64,000 bases of DNA from the NCBI GenBank assembly GCA_030646295.1, contig JAUSND010000016.1, forward strand, positions 248,001 to 312,000. Direction: 5' to 3'. The DNA comes from Moraxellaceae bacterium (GTDB taxonomy: Bacteria; Pseudomonadota; Gammaproteobacteria; Pseudomonadales; Moraxellaceae). The first letter of the stretch is position 1; the number at the start of each line of letters is the position of its first letter. The translations under genes and the position numbers were made by a program. Below, piece after piece: positions 32,433 to 43,719 of the stretch. The notes beneath the pieces were generated by a model. That model worked only from the letters and a program-made list of their open reading frames with translations. It ran no database searches and had not been told where the DNA came from.

Positions 32433-34334
32433 ATGGAAGGCTTTCGTAACCTGGTAAAGGGATGGTTGGGCAAGGTATTGCTCGTTCTTCTGATCATTCC
32501 TTTTGCCATTGTCGGTGTGGAGTCCTATTTCTCCAGCGGTGGCCGTGTTGTGGTTGCCGAGGTGAATGGTGAAAAGATCCATCAGCCGGAGCTGGATCAG
32601 CAGGTTGATCGTCAGCGTCAGCAGATGATGGCCCGGATTGCCGAAAATGGTGGTAATCCGTCAGACATCGATGTGCCAAAGCTGCGCAAGCAGGTGCTCG
32701 ATGGCATGGTCAGTCGACTGTTGCTGACACAGGCATCCAAAAAGTCCGGGTATCTCGTGTCGGATGAAACAGTGTTCAAGCTGATTCGTGAAGTTCCTGC
32801 ATTTCAGGAGAATGGCACATTCAGCCAGTCCCGCTATGAGCAAATGCTGCGCCAGATTGGTGAGGACCCGGCGTCCTATCCGGTCAAGGCCAAGCAGGAG
32901 CTTGCTTATTCAATGATGATCGCCGGTCTGGGTCAGAGCGCTCTGGTCACTCGTGCCGAGCTGCAGCGACTGGCATCCCTGGAAGCACAGAAACGCGATA
33001 TTCATTATGCAATTGTTCCGGCGGCCCGCTTTCTGGCTCAGGTCAGTGTCTCGGATGCAGACATAAAGAAATATTACGACTCCAACGGCAAGCGCTTTAC
33101 CACGGAAGAAGCCGTGGCAATTGACTACATCACGTTAAAGCGTGATGACTTTCTTGCACAGGCCACTGTCACCGAGCAGGACCTGCAGTCGCGCTATGAA
33201 GAAAAGGTCAAGGAAGTTGCTTCAAACGAGCAGCGACAGGCTCAGCACATCCTGATCACGATAGATGACAAGACCAAAGAAGCGGATGCCCTGAAGAAAA
33301 TACAGGATGTCGAGAAGCGCGCTCGTGCCGGTGAAGACTTTGGCAAACTGGCCAAGGAGTTTTCGCAGGACACGGGGTCTGTTGCCAATGGCGGCGATCT
33401 TGGCTTTGCCGGTCGTGGACTGTTTGATCCTGCATTCGAGCAGTCCCTGTTTGGCCTCAAGCAGGGCGATATTTCTGCGCCAGTCAGGTCCCAGTACGGT
33501 TTTCATCTGATCAAGCTGAACAAGATACAGGCAGCGGAGAAGCCGGCTTTTGCAGCTTTGCGTGCCCAGCTTGAGCAGGAAGCCAGACTGGCAAAGGCGG
33601 ATGAGCTCTTTGCCGAACAGGTTGAAAAGCTTGATGCAGCCGTTTATGAGTCCGCTGACCTGAAGGACCCTGCCACTACCTTCAATCGTCCGCTGTCGAG
33701 CACTGGCCTGTTTGTTCGTGCTGGTGGAGAAGGCATTGCCGCACAACGCAAGATCGTGGATAACGCGTTTTCTGACGACTTGCTGAAGGATGGCAAGAAC
33801 TCCCAGGCGATTACGCTGGGCGATGGCTCCTCAGTCTGGATCCGTGTGCGCGAGCATCAGCCGGCGAAGTTGCGTCCGCTGTCTGAAATCAGTGCGGTGA
33901 TCCAGAACGAGCTGACCATTGAAAAGGCTCGCGAAAAATCAAAGCTGGTTGCCGATGAAATTGCCAAGGCATTGTCCGCAGGCACCTCTTTGGCTGAGGC
34001 AGCTGCAAAGCACCAGATATCCTGGGCAGACCTGATTGATGCTGATCGTCGTGTTCAGGTACCTACGCCGGATATTCTCAGGGTGGCGTTCCGTCTTTCC
34101 CGTCCTGCTGCAGGCAAGGTGTCTGCGGACAGCTTCCCGTTTGGCATGGGTTATGGTCTGGTCGTCGTCAGCAAGGTTACCGAGGGTTCTGCAGAAATGA
34201 GCCCGATGCTTAACCAGATGCGCACGATGCTGGCCGAGAATCGCAGCGAGCAGGAGTTTAAGGACTTTGTCCGCTTCCTGCGCGAGGACGGTAAGGTGAA
34301 GATCAGCCAGAAAGATGAGGCTGCTGCCGAGTAA
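32433..34334 (+). CDS. ppiD: SurA N-terminal/PpiC-type periplasmic folding factor PpiD
   Basis: N-terminal TM, SurA-like N domain, PpiC signature QHILITI...FGKLAKEFSQDTGSVANGGDLGF. Confidence 0.93.
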   Translation: MEGFRNLVKGWLGKVLLVLLIIPFAIVGVESYFSSGGRVVVAEVNGEKIHQPELDQQVDRQRQQMMARIAENGGNPSDIDVPKLRKQVLDGMVSRLLLTQASKKSGYLVSDETVFKLIREVPAFQENGTFSQSRYEQMLRQIGEDPASYPVKAKQELAYSMMIAGLGQSALVTRAELQRLASLEAQKRDIHYAIVPAARFLAQVSVSDADIKKYYDSNGKRFTTEEAVAIDYITLKRDDFLAQATVTEQDLQSRYEEKVKEVASNEQRQAQHILITIDDKTKEADALKKIQDVEKRARAGEDFGKLAKEFSQDTGSVANGGDLGFAGRGLFDPAFEQSLFGLKQGDISAPVRSQYGFHLIKLNKIQAAEKPAFAALRAQLEQEARLAKADELFAEQVEKLDAAVYESADLKDPATTFNRPLSSTGLFVRAGGEGIAAQRKIVDNAFSDDLLKDGKNSQAITLGDGSSVWIRVREHQPAKLRPLSEISAVIQNELTIEKAREKSKLVADEIAKALSAGTSLAEAAAKHQISWADLIDADRRVQVPTPDILRVAFRLSRPAAGKVSADSFPFGMGYGLVVVSKVTEGSAEMSPMLNQMRTMLAENRSEQEFKDFVRFLREDGKVKISQKDEAAAE

Positions 34335-34352
34335 GCGGTTTGCGCAATAAAT

Positions 34353-34383
34353 AAAAAGGCCCGCAATTTGCGGGCCTTTTTAT
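34353..34383. terminator. terminator between convergent ppiD and fabI
   Basis: AAAAAGGCCCGCAATTTGCGGGCCTTTTTATT. Confidence 0.85.
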
Positions 34384-34410
34384 TGAGTGGCGATATTGAG
34401 ATGGCTTGTC

Positions 34411-35202
34411 TCAGATATTGTCCAGTGCAGGCATTGCCACTGTGTTAAAGCCGCCATCCACGTAAAGGATCTCACCGCTGATGCCGGACGCGAGGTCTGA
34501 GCACATGAACGCAGCGGCATTACCCACTTCTTCAATCGTGACATTCCTGCGGATTGGTGTGGCTGATTCGTTGTAGCTCAGCATCTTGCGGAAGTCTTTG
34601 ATGCCACTGGCGGCCAACGTACGAATCGGGCCTGCTGAAATGCCGTTGACGCGGATGCCTATAGGACCAAGGCTGGAGGCCAGGTAACGTACATTGGCCT
34701 CAAGAGAGGCTTTGGCAAGACCCATAACATTGTAGTTGGGTACAACACGTTCAGAGCCCTGATAGGTGAGGGTGAGCAGTGAACCATTACGGCCTTCCAT
34801 CATCGGCTTTCCGGCCTTGGCCAGTGCACCAAAACTGAACGAGCTGATGTCATGGGCAATACGGAAGCCTTCCCGCGTGGTGACATCGACGTAGTTGCCT
34901 TCCAGTTCGTGACCCGGTGCATAGCCGACGGAGTGCACAATCACGTCCAGGCCATCCCAACTCTTGCCCAGCCCGGCAAATACAGCGTCAATTTCCGCAT
35001 CAGAGGCCACATCACACGGAAAGGTGAGGGTGGAGCCAAAATTTTTGGCAAATTCTTCGACACGAGCCTTGAGCTTTTCGTTCTGGTAGGTGAAGGCCAG
35101 TTCAGCACCCTCGCGGTGCATGGCCTGGGCAATGCCATGAGCGATCGACAGTTTGCTGGCAAGTCCCACAATGAGGACGCGCTTGCCGGTCATGAATCCC
35201 AT
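34411..35202 (-). CDS. fabI: enoyl-[acyl-carrier-protein] reductase FabI
   Basis: [36 protein letters not shown]; tandem SDR atypical motifs. Confidence 0.96.
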   Translation of the reverse strand: MGFMTGKRVLIVGLASKLSIAHGIAQAMHREGAELAFTYQNEKLKARVEEFAKNFGSTLTFPCDVASDAEIDAVFAGLGKSWDGLDVIVHSVGYAPGHELEGNYVDVTTREGFRIAHDISSFSFGALAKAGKPMMEGRNGSLLTLTYQGSERVVPNYNVMGLAKASLEANVRYLASSLGPIGIRVNGISAGPIRTLAASGIKDFRKMLSYNESATPIRRNVTIEEVGNAAAFMCSDLASGISGEILYVDGGFNTVAMPALDNI

Positions 35203-35304
35203 TTTCCTGCTCCCTTAGATTTCAGTCAGACCCGAAGGTCACCAGTATAGGAATCCCGTGTGACAGCTGCGACGGAAACCACACGGGCTTTGCAACGGTT
35301 TGTA

Positions 35305-36894
35305 TCAGTCATTGACGAATGCGGCGGCCAGCAATGCCCGGGTGTATTCGTGCTCGGGTGTCGAAAACAGCGCATGCGCATCGCGACACTCGAGCATGCG
35401 GCCATTGCGCAGCACCATGACACGGTGGGCGAGGGCCTTTACTACCTTCAGGTCATGGCTGATGAACAGGCAGGCAAAGCCGAACTCTTCCTGTAGCTGG
35501 CGCAGCAGCTCAACAATCTGTTTTTGCACCGTGCGGTCCAGGGCCGAGGTCGGTTCGTCCAGCACGATGAGTCGGGGTCTTAATACCAGTGCACGGGCAA
35601 TGGCAATGCGTTGGCGTTGCCCACCAGAGAACTCATGGGGATAACGGTGGCGAGTATCCGGATCAAGCTGTACGGCCTTCAGAGCCGCGATGACGGCCGC
35701 TTCACGCTCGGTGCCGGGCACGCCATGCACCTCAAGGCCTTCTCCCACGATGTCGAGAATGCTCATGCGTGGGCTCAAGCTGCCATAGGGGTCCTGAAAG
35801 ACAATCTGTAACTGGCGGCGGAGGGGTCGCATTTCCTTTTGCCTCAGTGCGATCAGCTCCTGCCCGAGAAATACGGCTGTGCCTGTCGCAGGCAGCAGGC
35901 GCAGGATGGCCAGGGCCAGTGTGGTTTTACCTGAGCCGGACTCGCCGACAATGCCGAGGGTTTCACGTTCACGCAGTGTAAAACTGATGTCATCAACTGC
36001 CTTGATGTGGTCAGTGATCCTTGCCAGAAAGCCTGCGCGGCGGGGGAACCAGACCTTGAGGTTGCTGACATTCAGCAGGGTTTCCGCAGTGGAGGGGACG
36101 GGCACTGGCAGCCCATCAGGTTCGGCAGACAGGAGCAACTGCGAGTATGGATGCTCAGGTTTGCTGAACAGGTTCTCTGTGGGCGCCATCTCGACGATCT
36201 CACCCTGCTGCATCACTGCCACTCGTTGAGCAAAGCGTCGTACCAGTGTCAGGTCATGCGAAATCAGCAATATCGCCAGCCCCAGCGTTTTCTGAAGCTC
36301 CCGTAGCAGCATCAGAATCTGCTCTTGCAGGGTCACATCAAGCGCTGTGGTGGGCTCATCAGCAATCAGCAGCTCGGGATTGTTGGCCAGAGCCATGGCG
36401 ATCATGACACGCTGGCGCTGCCCTCCGGAAAGTTCATGCGGGTAAGACGCCAGCCGTTTTTCAGGCTCGGGAATGCCGACCAGCCCCAGTAGCTCAAGTG
36501 TTCTGGCACGGGCCGCGCTTTCGGAAAGCCCCTGATGCAAAAACAGGGTTTCATTGATCTGCTTTTCAACAGTATGCAGCGGGTTCAGCGATGTCATCGG
36601 CTCCTGGAAAATCATGCTGACACGATGGCCGCGCAATTCCCGCAAGTGTGTATCACTGGCCCGGGTGATGTTCTCGCCCTTGAAATAAATCTCACCGCTA
36701 ATCTGTGCCTGTGGTGGCAGCAGCCGCATGATGGAGTGCGCGGTAAGCGATTTTCCGGAGCCTGACTCGCCGACCAGGGCCAGCATTTCACCTTTGTTGA
36801 TGTGCAGGCTGGCATTCCTGACCGGTGTGGTTTCAGCACCATCACGGATGAACCTGATGGCCAGTTGCCTGATTTCTAGCACGGGCTCAGTCAT
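35305..36894 (-). CDS. yejF: microcin C/oligopeptide ABC transporter, dual ATPase
   Basis: Two Walker A ([16 protein letters not shown]) and two [16 protein letters not shown] signatures. Confidence 0.93.
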   Translation of the reverse strand: MTEPVLEIRQLAIRFIRDGAETTPVRNASLHINKGEMLALVGESGSGKSLTAHSIMRLLPPQAQISGEIYFKGENITRASDTHLRELRGHRVSMIFQEPMTSLNPLHTVEKQINETLFLHQGLSESAARARTLELLGLVGIPEPEKRLASYPHELSGGQRQRVMIAMALANNPELLIADEPTTALDVTLQEQILMLLRELQKTLGLAILLISHDLTLVRRFAQRVAVMQQGEIVEMAPTENLFSKPEHPYSQLLLSAEPDGLPVPVPSTAETLLNVSNLKVWFPRRAGFLARITDHIKAVDDISFTLRERETLGIVGESGSGKTTLALAILRLLPATGTAVFLGQELIALRQKEMRPLRRQLQIVFQDPYGSLSPRMSILDIVGEGLEVHGVPGTEREAAVIAALKAVQLDPDTRHRYPHEFSGGQRQRIAIARALVLRPRLIVLDEPTSALDRTVQKQIVELLRQLQEEFGFACLFISHDLKVVKALAHRVMVLRNGRMLECRDAHALFSTPEHEYTRALLAAAFVND

Positions 36895-36895
36895 G

Positions 36896-37921
36896 TCATA
36901 CCTGCTGCTTGCGAGGGTCGAAGGCATCGCGGGCCGCCTCACCGATAAACACGAGCAGGGTGAGCAGCACGGCGAGTGTCACAAAGGCTGAAATTCCAAG
37001 CCAGGGCGCCGTGAGGTTGTTTTTGCCCTGTGCCACCAGTTCACCGAGCGAGGCAGAGCCGGGCGGCAGGCCAAAGCCGAGAAAGTCCAGCGAGGTCAGT
37101 ATCCCGATGGCTCCCGTGAAGATGAACGGCAAGTAGGTGAGGGTGGAGACCATGGCATTCGGCAGCATGTGCCGGAACATGATGCGGCTGTCGTTCATGC
37201 CCAGTGCACGGGCAGCACGCACATACTCAAGATTGCGGGCGCGCAGGAATTCGGCACGTACCAGTCCTGTAAGGTCAGTCCAGCTGAACAACAGCATTAT
37301 GCCAAGCAGCCACCAGAAGCCTGGCTCAACCACACTGGACAGGATGATCAGCATGAACAGCATGGGTAGCCCGGACCATATCTCGATAAAACGCTGGCCA
37401 GCCAGATCCACCCAGCCACCGTAATATCCTTGCAGGGCACCAGCAATAATGCCGATTACCGAGCTGGTCAGTGTCAGCACCAGTGCAAAAACGACGGACA
37501 CGCGGAAGCCATAGATGATGCGCGCCAGAACATCCCGGCCCTGGTCATCCGTTCCCAGCAGGTTGTCGCTGGAGGGTGGGGCTGGCGCCGGCACCTCCAG
37601 ATTGTAATTGATGGTCTGGTAGCTGAAGCGGACCGGTGGCCACAACATCCAGCCTTCCTTGCTGATCAGTTCTGCTACAAAAGGGTCACGGTAGTTGGTG
37701 GTGGAGGCAAAGCTGCCGCCAAAAACGGTTTCCGGGTAGTCCTTCATGACCGGGACATAAAGATCGCCACGAAACTGCACCAGCAGTGGCCTGTCATTGG
37801 CGAGCAGCTCGGCAAACAGGCTGAGCCCGAACAGGATCAGGAAAAACCAGAGGGACAGGTAGCCACGACGGTGTGCCTTGAAGTTTTCCCAGCGACGCTG
37901 GTTGAGCGGAGACAGCGCCAT
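36896..37921 (-). CDS. yejE: ABC transporter permease
   Basis: NLLGTDDQGRDVLARIIYGFRVS; EAARDAFDPRKQ; binding-protein-dependent permease. Confidence 0.93.
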   Translation of the reverse strand: MALSPLNQRRWENFKAHRRGYLSLWFFLILFGLSLFAELLANDRPLLVQFRGDLYVPVMKDYPETVFGGSFASTTNYRDPFVAELISKEGWMLWPPVRFSYQTINYNLEVPAPAPPSSDNLLGTDDQGRDVLARIIYGFRVSVVFALVLTLTSSVIGIIAGALQGYYGGWVDLAGQRFIEIWSGLPMLFMLIILSSVVEPGFWWLLGIMLLFSWTDLTGLVRAEFLRARNLEYVRAARALGMNDSRIMFRHMLPNAMVSTLTYLPFIFTGAIGILTSLDFLGFGLPPGSASLGELVAQGKNNLTAPWLGISAFVTLAVLLTLLVFIGEAARDAFDPRKQQV

Positions 37922-37922
37922 G

Positions 37923-39014
37923 TCAGCCCCTGCTCTCGAAATCAATTCGGGGGTCAACCATCGTGTAAACCACATCGCTCAGGATTTTCAGCAGCAAGCC
38001 TACCAGAGTGAAAATCCACATGGTGCCAAAGATGACCGGGTAATCCCTGTTCAGTACCGCTTCAAAGCTGAGCAGGCCAAGGCCATCCAGATTGAAGATC
38101 ACCTCGATCAGCAGTGAGCCGGTAAAAAATACGCCAATCAGGGTGGCAGGCAGGCCCGCAATCACGATCAGCATGGCATTACGGAAGACATGGCCATACA
38201 GAACCTGATTTTCGGTCAGACCCTTGGCGCGTGCGGTCATCACATACTGTTTGCCAATCTCGTCCAGAAAAGAATTCTTGGTGAGAATGGTCAGGGTGGC
38301 AAAGCCGCCAATCGTCAGGCAGATGGTTGGCAGGATGATGTGGTGCGTGTAATCGAGAACCCTGCCCCCAAAGGACAGGGCATCGTGGTTTTCCGAGGTC
38401 AGCCCCTGCATGGGAAACCACTGCCAGTAGCTGCCGCCGGCAAACAGGATGATGAGCAGGATGGCAAACAGGAATCCCGGGATGGCATAGCCCACGATAA
38501 TGGCCGAACTGGTCCACAGGTCGAAGTGAGTGCCACTGTGCAGTGCTTTCCGGATGCCAAGGGGTATCGAGATCAGATAGATGATCAACGTACTCCAGAG
38601 ACCGATCGACAGGGAAACCGGCATCTTCTCCTTGATCAGCCCGATGACGGTTTCGTCCCGGAAAAAGCTTTTGCCAAAATCAAAGCTGGCATAGTTTTTC
38701 AGCATCAGCCAGAAACGCTCGGCTGGCGGCTTGTCAAAGCCATACTGCTTTTCTATGTCGGCGATGAGTTCCTGCGGCAGGCCTTGTGCTCCCCGGTAGC
38801 CTGTTCCGGAGGAGGATTGCGATGACGAAGCAACCTCACTGCCACTACCGCCCCCCATGCGTGAGGCAGCTGATCCATCAAGCCCTTGCAGGCGGGCAAT
38901 CGTGCGCTCGACAGGGCCTCCGGGTGCAGCCTGTATGATCATGAAGTTGATCAGCAGGATGCCGAGCAGCGTGGGGATAATCAGGAGCAGGCGCCGCAGC
39001 AGATAAGCAGTCAT
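37923..39014 (-). CDS. yejB: ABC transporter permease
   Basis: [47 protein letters not shown]-terminus. Confidence 0.93.
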   Translation of the reverse strand: MTAYLLRRLLLIIPTLLGILLINFMIIQAAPGGPVERTIARLQGLDGSAASRMGGGSGSEVASSSQSSSGTGYRGAQGLPQELIADIEKQYGFDKPPAERFWLMLKNYASFDFGKSFFRDETVIGLIKEKMPVSLSIGLWSTLIIYLISIPLGIRKALHSGTHFDLWTSSAIIVGYAIPGFLFAILLIILFAGGSYWQWFPMQGLTSENHDALSFGGRVLDYTHHIILPTICLTIGGFATLTILTKNSFLDEIGKQYVMTARAKGLTENQVLYGHVFRNAMLIVIAGLPATLIGVFFTGSLLIEVIFNLDGLGLLSFEAVLNRDYPVIFGTMWIFTLVGLLLKILSDVVYTMVDPRIDFESRG

Positions 39015-39025
39015 TTAATGGCATC

Positions 39026-40858
39026 TCACTGGCGACGGTTACCCTGGGATGCGCGAACACGTGCCTGCTTCTGGGGATTGATCCACCAGGTATCGAACCC
39101 CATTCCATATTTTGGTGTTGTTGCCGGACGGTCAAACAGATCCCAGTATGCCAGTCGGTATTTGTTTACGTGGAATTGTGGAATTACGTAATGATTGGCC
39201 AGCAAGACACGATCCAGCGCACGAGTGGCCGTGATCAGCTCGGCTCGCGATGGCGCGGCGATGATTTTCTGGACCAGTGCGTCTACGGCAGGATTCTTGA
39301 TGCCAACAATATTGCGGCTGCCATTGATGTCAGCCGCTTTGCTGCTCCAGAAATCCTGTTGCTCATTGCCCGGCGACTGGGACTGGGGGAAGATGGCAAC
39401 TGTCATGTCGTAATCAAAGCGGCGAATTCTCTCGATATACTGCGAGACATCCACCATGCGAATTTTCATGTCGACACCCAGCCGGGCCAGGTTCTGTCGG
39501 AAGGGTTGCACAATGCGTTCGAACTCAGGCTGGGCGAGCAGGATTTCGAACGTCAGTGTCTGGTTTTGCTTGTTCACCAGTTTGCCGTTCTGCATGGTCC
39601 AGCCGGCGCTTGCCAGAAGTTGCTGGGCTTTGAGAAGGTTGGCTCGTGCATTGCCGCTGCCATCAGTGCGGGGAGGCTGCCATGCAGGCCCGAATACCGA
39701 GGCAGGCAGCTGTGCACGATAGGGAGCCAGCAGAGCCAGTTCTGCTGGCGATGGCGTGCCTTGTGCGGCAAGTTCGGAGTTGGCAAAGAAACTGCCTGTG
39801 CGCACGTACGCCATATTGAACAGGGTGCGGTTACTCCATTCAAAATCAAACGCGTAGCCGAGCGCTTCACGTACACGCACATCCTGAAAAAAAGGCCGGC
39901 GCAGATTGTAGGCGAAACCCTGCATGCCACTGGAGTTCTGGTGCGCCTGCTCCAGTTTCTTGACGAGGCCCTGCTTTACTGCGGGGAAGCTGTACTCTGT
40001 TGCCCAGGTCTTGGCGCGGTTCTCTGCGCGAAAGTCGTACTGGCCTGCCTTGAAACCCTCAAAGGCCACTGTGGTGTCGCGATAGTAGACATAGGTAACC
40101 GTATTGAAGTTGTCACGGCCACGGTTCACCGGAAGATCCTTGCCCCAATAATTCGCGTTGCGGGTGAATACAAGGCTACGGCCGGGATCAACCTTGCTGA
40201 TGACATAGCTGCCGCTGCCAATTGGAATGTCCAGTGAAGTTGTATTGAAGCTGCGTCCTGCCCAGTAGTGTTTGGGAAGAATGGGCAGCTCGCCAACAAT
40301 CAGTGGCAGTTCACGGTTGTTGGCTGACTTGAATGTGAATTTCACCCGAAGGTTATCAAGTGCCTCTACTTTTGTAATGTCTGCAAAGTAGGCCTTGTAT
40401 GAGGGATCCCCATCCTTGCGGATGGTGTCAAACGTAAAAACAACATCAGCGGTAGTGACCGGCTTGCCATCGGAAAATCGGGCGGCAGGGTTCAGATGGT
40501 ACGTAATCCATGAGGCATCCGAGTTGTCGCGCTCAATTTTTGAGGCCAGCAAGCCATAGCGACTGAAGGGCTCATCCTGTGATGCCGTTGTGAGTGACTC
40601 ATAAATGCGGCTAATGTCTTCAGCAGGTACGCCCTTGTTGATGAACGGATTCAGGCTGTCGAATGTCCCAAGGCTGTAAAGACGAACATCTCCACCCTTT
40701 GGAGCAGCAGGGTTCACATAGGAAAATGCCTTGAAGCCAGCCGGGTATCTGGGTTGCCCATGCAGGCTGATGGCATGGCTGGTTTCGATGGCTGCCTGTG
40801 CTGTGGCGCAGGTCAGGCCAAAAAGAAATATGCTGAAGTGACTCAGGACGCGACGCAT
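39026..40858 (-). CDS. yejA: periplasmic oligopeptide-binding protein
   Basis: Signal peptide MRRVLSHFSIFLFGLTCATAQAA; SBP family 5 (KGGDVRLYSLGTFDSLNPFINKG). Confidence 0.93.
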   Translation of the reverse strand: MRRVLSHFSIFLFGLTCATAQAAIETSHAISLHGQPRYPAGFKAFSYVNPAAPKGGDVRLYSLGTFDSLNPFINKGVPAEDISRIYESLTTASQDEPFSRYGLLASKIERDNSDASWITYHLNPAARFSDGKPVTTADVVFTFDTIRKDGDPSYKAYFADITKVEALDNLRVKFTFKSANNRELPLIVGELPILPKHYWAGRSFNTTSLDIPIGSGSYVISKVDPGRSLVFTRNANYWGKDLPVNRGRDNFNTVTYVYYRDTTVAFEGFKAGQYDFRAENRAKTWATEYSFPAVKQGLVKKLEQAHQNSSGMQGFAYNLRRPFFQDVRVREALGYAFDFEWSNRTLFNMAYVRTGSFFANSELAAQGTPSPAELALLAPYRAQLPASVFGPAWQPPRTDGSGNARANLLKAQQLLASAGWTMQNGKLVNKQNQTLTFEILLAQPEFERIVQPFRQNLARLGVDMKIRMVDVSQYIERIRRFDYDMTVAIFPQSQSPGNEQQDFWSSKAADINGSRNIVGIKNPAVDALVQKIIAAPSRAELITATRALDRVLLANHYVIPQFHVNKYRLAYWDLFDRPATTPKYGMGFDTWWINPQKQARVRASQGNRRQ

Positions 40859-40967
40859 GAAGAGGGGTCCTTTCAGGTGATTATTATCCATGGACCGGAT
40901 TGTGCAGGATTCTTGAAACGGAGGGAATAAAACCACAACGGCGTCCTGGGACGCCGTTGTGCAATCG

Positions 40968-42749
40968 TTACAGGCTGCCCTGGCGATTCTGTCCGCTGGA
41001 GGCTACGTAGATGACCAGATCCTGGCCGGGCCGAATACTCCTTGATGCGCTGTTCCAGTTACGGATCTGCTTGACGCTGACGTTGTAGCGTTTGCTGATG
41101 GAGAATAGGGTGTCACCCTTGCGTACTTCATAGCTGATGCGCTTGCCCTTGCCTTTGGCCTTGCCTCTGGATGCGGTACGCGATGTGCTGCCGGCCTTGC
41201 CGTTTACTTTCAGTACCTGGCCTTGCTTCAGGTGGCTTTTCACACGAAGGCCGTTCAGCTTGGCCAGCTGTTTGGTGGATACCCCATGTTTGCGTGCCAC
41301 GGAAGAAAGGGTATCGCCACGGCGAACCTTGTAGCGGCTGACGATTTTTTTGTTGCTGGCGGTACTCAGGCTCTTGCCGAACAGTTCGGCCTGAACCCTG
41401 GCGTACTCCGCACTGCCGTTTCGCGTCTGGGAAACAACAAGTGTGCTGCCATTTTTCAGCTGGTTTGATTTCAGCTTGTTCAGGCGCTTCAGCTCGGCTG
41501 GGGTGGTGCCAAAACGCTTGGCCACCTTGAACAGTGTGTCACCCTTTTTGACCGTGTAATTCTCGACTGCCACGCGTTCAGGTGCAGGCAGCGCGGAAAT
41601 CTGTTGGGCGAAGTCTGTTGGTAGCGAGGCGGGTATCAGCAGGCGGTGCGGACCCTCCGGATCAGTAGCCCAGCGGTTGAAGCCGGGATTGAGCTGATAC
41701 AGCTCCTTCAGTGACACACCGGCCAGACTCGCTGCAGATTCAAGGTCAATCTGCCCGTTGGTGTCGACAACCCGGAAGTAGGGCTGGTCCATGATCGGAC
41801 GCAGGGACACGCCAAAGCTTTCCGGAGATTTGATCAGCTGGGCCATGGCCAGAAAGCGCGGTACGTATGACATGGTCTCTGACGGCAGTCGCAAGGACCA
41901 GAAGTCAGCGGGCAGTCCCTCTGCCAGATTCCGGTTAATCGAGCGCTGGACTGCACCAGGACCAGCATTATATGCGGCCAGTGCCAGTTCCCAGCTGCCG
42001 AACTTGTTATGCAGCTGGGTCAGGAAGTCATAGGCAGCACGGGTGGACTCAATGACATCCCTGCGTCCGTCAAACCACCAGTTTTGTTTGAGTCCGAAAA
42101 TCTTGCCGGTGCCAGGAATGAATTGCCACATGCCGGCAGCACTGGCATGGGAGTAGGCGAAAGGGTTGTAGCTGCTTTCAATGACGGGCAATAGTGCCAG
42201 TTCAGTGGGAATGCCGCGCTGTTCTGCTTCGGATACGGTGTAATGCAGGTAGCGGGCTGCACGGAGTGTCACGCGGTCAAGGTGCGACTGATGCTGTGAG
42301 TACCAGTTGCGTTGCGCCGCAATGCGTTCATTGTCGAGTGTAAGGTCAAGCTTGAATCCGCTACGGGTGCGCTCCCACAGATTGCCTGCATCCACAATGT
42401 CCTGGGCATCCAGAAGCAGGGGCTCTTCTTCCTCGATGGCTTCTTCGGTGTCTTCAGTCGGAAGGATGGTGACAATCTCTTCGTCAGCATCTGCAGCGTC
42501 GGCTGCAACTTCACCTTCAATTTCGGACAGGTTTACCGTAGCGGTTGTGGTGCTGGCTTCAACTGTGGCCACGTCCTGGACGGGCTCCTGGACAGCGGAA
42601 GCCTTTTCTTCAGCTGGCTTGCCAAGTAGCTGGCTCAGCCACCCTGCATGTGCCGGCGCCACTGGCGCCAATCCCAGACACAGGGCAAGAAGCGGCCGGG
42701 AGACGAGGCCTTGCCAGATGCGTCCGAGGGAACGAGGCGAATATTGCAT
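40968..42749 (-). CDS. mltD: membrane-bound lytic murein transglycosylase D with three LysM repeats
   Basis: SLT motif VIESSYNPFAYSHASAAGMWQFIPGTG; LysM at NYTVKKGDTLF, RYKVRRGDTLS, YEVRKGDTLF. Confidence 0.95.
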   Translation of the reverse strand: MQYSPRSLGRIWQGLVSRPLLALCLGLAPVAPAHAGWLSQLLGKPAEEKASAVQEPVQDVATVEASTTTATVNLSEIEGEVAADAADADEEIVTILPTEDTEEAIEEEEPLLLDAQDIVDAGNLWERTRSGFKLDLTLDNERIAAQRNWYSQHQSHLDRVTLRAARYLHYTVSEAEQRGIPTELALLPVIESSYNPFAYSHASAAGMWQFIPGTGKIFGLKQNWWFDGRRDVIESTRAAYDFLTQLHNKFGSWELALAAYNAGPGAVQRSINRNLAEGLPADFWSLRLPSETMSYVPRFLAMAQLIKSPESFGVSLRPIMDQPYFRVVDTNGQIDLESAASLAGVSLKELYQLNPGFNRWATDPEGPHRLLIPASLPTDFAQQISALPAPERVAVENYTVKKGDTLFKVAKRFGTTPAELKRLNKLKSNQLKNGSTLVVSQTRNGSAEYARVQAELFGKSLSTASNKKIVSRYKVRRGDTLSSVARKHGVSTKQLAKLNGLRVKSHLKQGQVLKVNGKAGSTSRTASRGKAKGKGKRISYEVRKGDTLFSISKRYNVSVKQIRNWNSASRSIRPGQDLVIYVASSGQNRQGSL

Positions 42750-42894
42750 GCGTAAAAATACCGTAAAAACCCATAGTCACCTTTGATTCTATGGAGGGCC
42801 AGAGGCACGTACAAGGAATAATCCCCCTGTTTTCTGTCGATTTCGTAACAAAAGCCGGTCTTTTTGTATGTGATCAATGCAGTTGATGGTCTCG

Positions 42895-43662
42895 TCAGAA
42901 CCGGTCTTTCCATGCTCTTAGTGCAGCAAAGGTGCTTTCTGTGGTGTCGGGCGGGGTATTCCCCTGCAGGCTGGCGGCTTGGGCAACTGCCGGGATATGG
43001 CAGCGAAGGAAGGGGTTATAACCGCGCTCCAGGCCCAGTGTGACCGGCAGACTGGGCTTCCCGGCTGCCCGCAAGGCCTCCACCTCGTGCTGGCGCCGGG
43101 TAACTGCCGGATTGCCGGGCTCGACGGCGGCAGCAAAGCGAAGGTTGGATACTGTGTATTCGTGTGCGCAGCACAGGCGGGTGCTATCGGGCAGGGCGGC
43201 CAGCGACTGCAGTGAGGCGTACATCTGCGCGGCGGTCCCTTCAAACAGCCTGCCACAACCGGCACTGAAGAGGGTGTCTCCGGCAAAAAGCAGCTCCTGC
43301 TCCGGCAGGTAGTAGGCAATATGGCCTAGGGTATGCCCAGGCACAGGCAGGACGGTAAGGTTACCGAACACCCCCAACTCCAGTGTATCGCCACCTGACA
43401 AGACATGGGTTAGCCCCTGTATGTTCTCGTCCGGACCAAAGACCTGGGCATTGTGGCTGTTGAGCAGGGGTAGCAGTCCGCCCGTATGGTCGGCGTGATG
43501 ATGGGTGATCAGGATGACATCCAGTTGCAGCCTGTTCTGGCTTAACCATTGCCTGACCACGGCCGGGTCGCCAGGATCGACGACCAGGGCATGGTCACCG
43601 CTACGTAGCGCCCATATATAGTTGTCACTAAAAGCGGGCAGAGCGATCAATTCATGTGACAT
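42895..43662 (-). CDS. gloB: hydroxyacylglutathione hydrolase (glyoxalase II)
   Basis: ITHHHADHTGG, FAGDTLFSAGCGRLFEG, CAHEYTVSN. Confidence 0.96.
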   Translation of the reverse strand: MSHELIALPAFSDNYIWALRSGDHALVVDPGDPAVVRQWLSQNRLQLDVILITHHHADHTGGLLPLLNSHNAQVFGPDENIQGLTHVLSGGDTLELGVFGNLTVLPVPGHTLGHIAYYLPEQELLFAGDTLFSAGCGRLFEGTAAQMYASLQSLAALPDSTRLCCAHEYTVSNLRFAAAVEPGNPAVTRRQHEVEALRAAGKPSLPVTLGLERGYNPFLRCHIPAVAQAASLQGNTPPDTTESTFAALRAWKDRF

Positions 43663-43719
43663 GGTGAGTGACAGCCTGAAAATAGGCTTGAATAATAGAA
43701 CGAAGCGCACAGGAACTCG

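Noticed and set aside
38780-38880. Ser/Gly-rich insert in YejB ([22 protein letters not shown]) as possible frameshift or insertion
   Set aside because: Reading frame is intact on both sides and a variable periplasmic linker at this position is plausible for YejB proteins.
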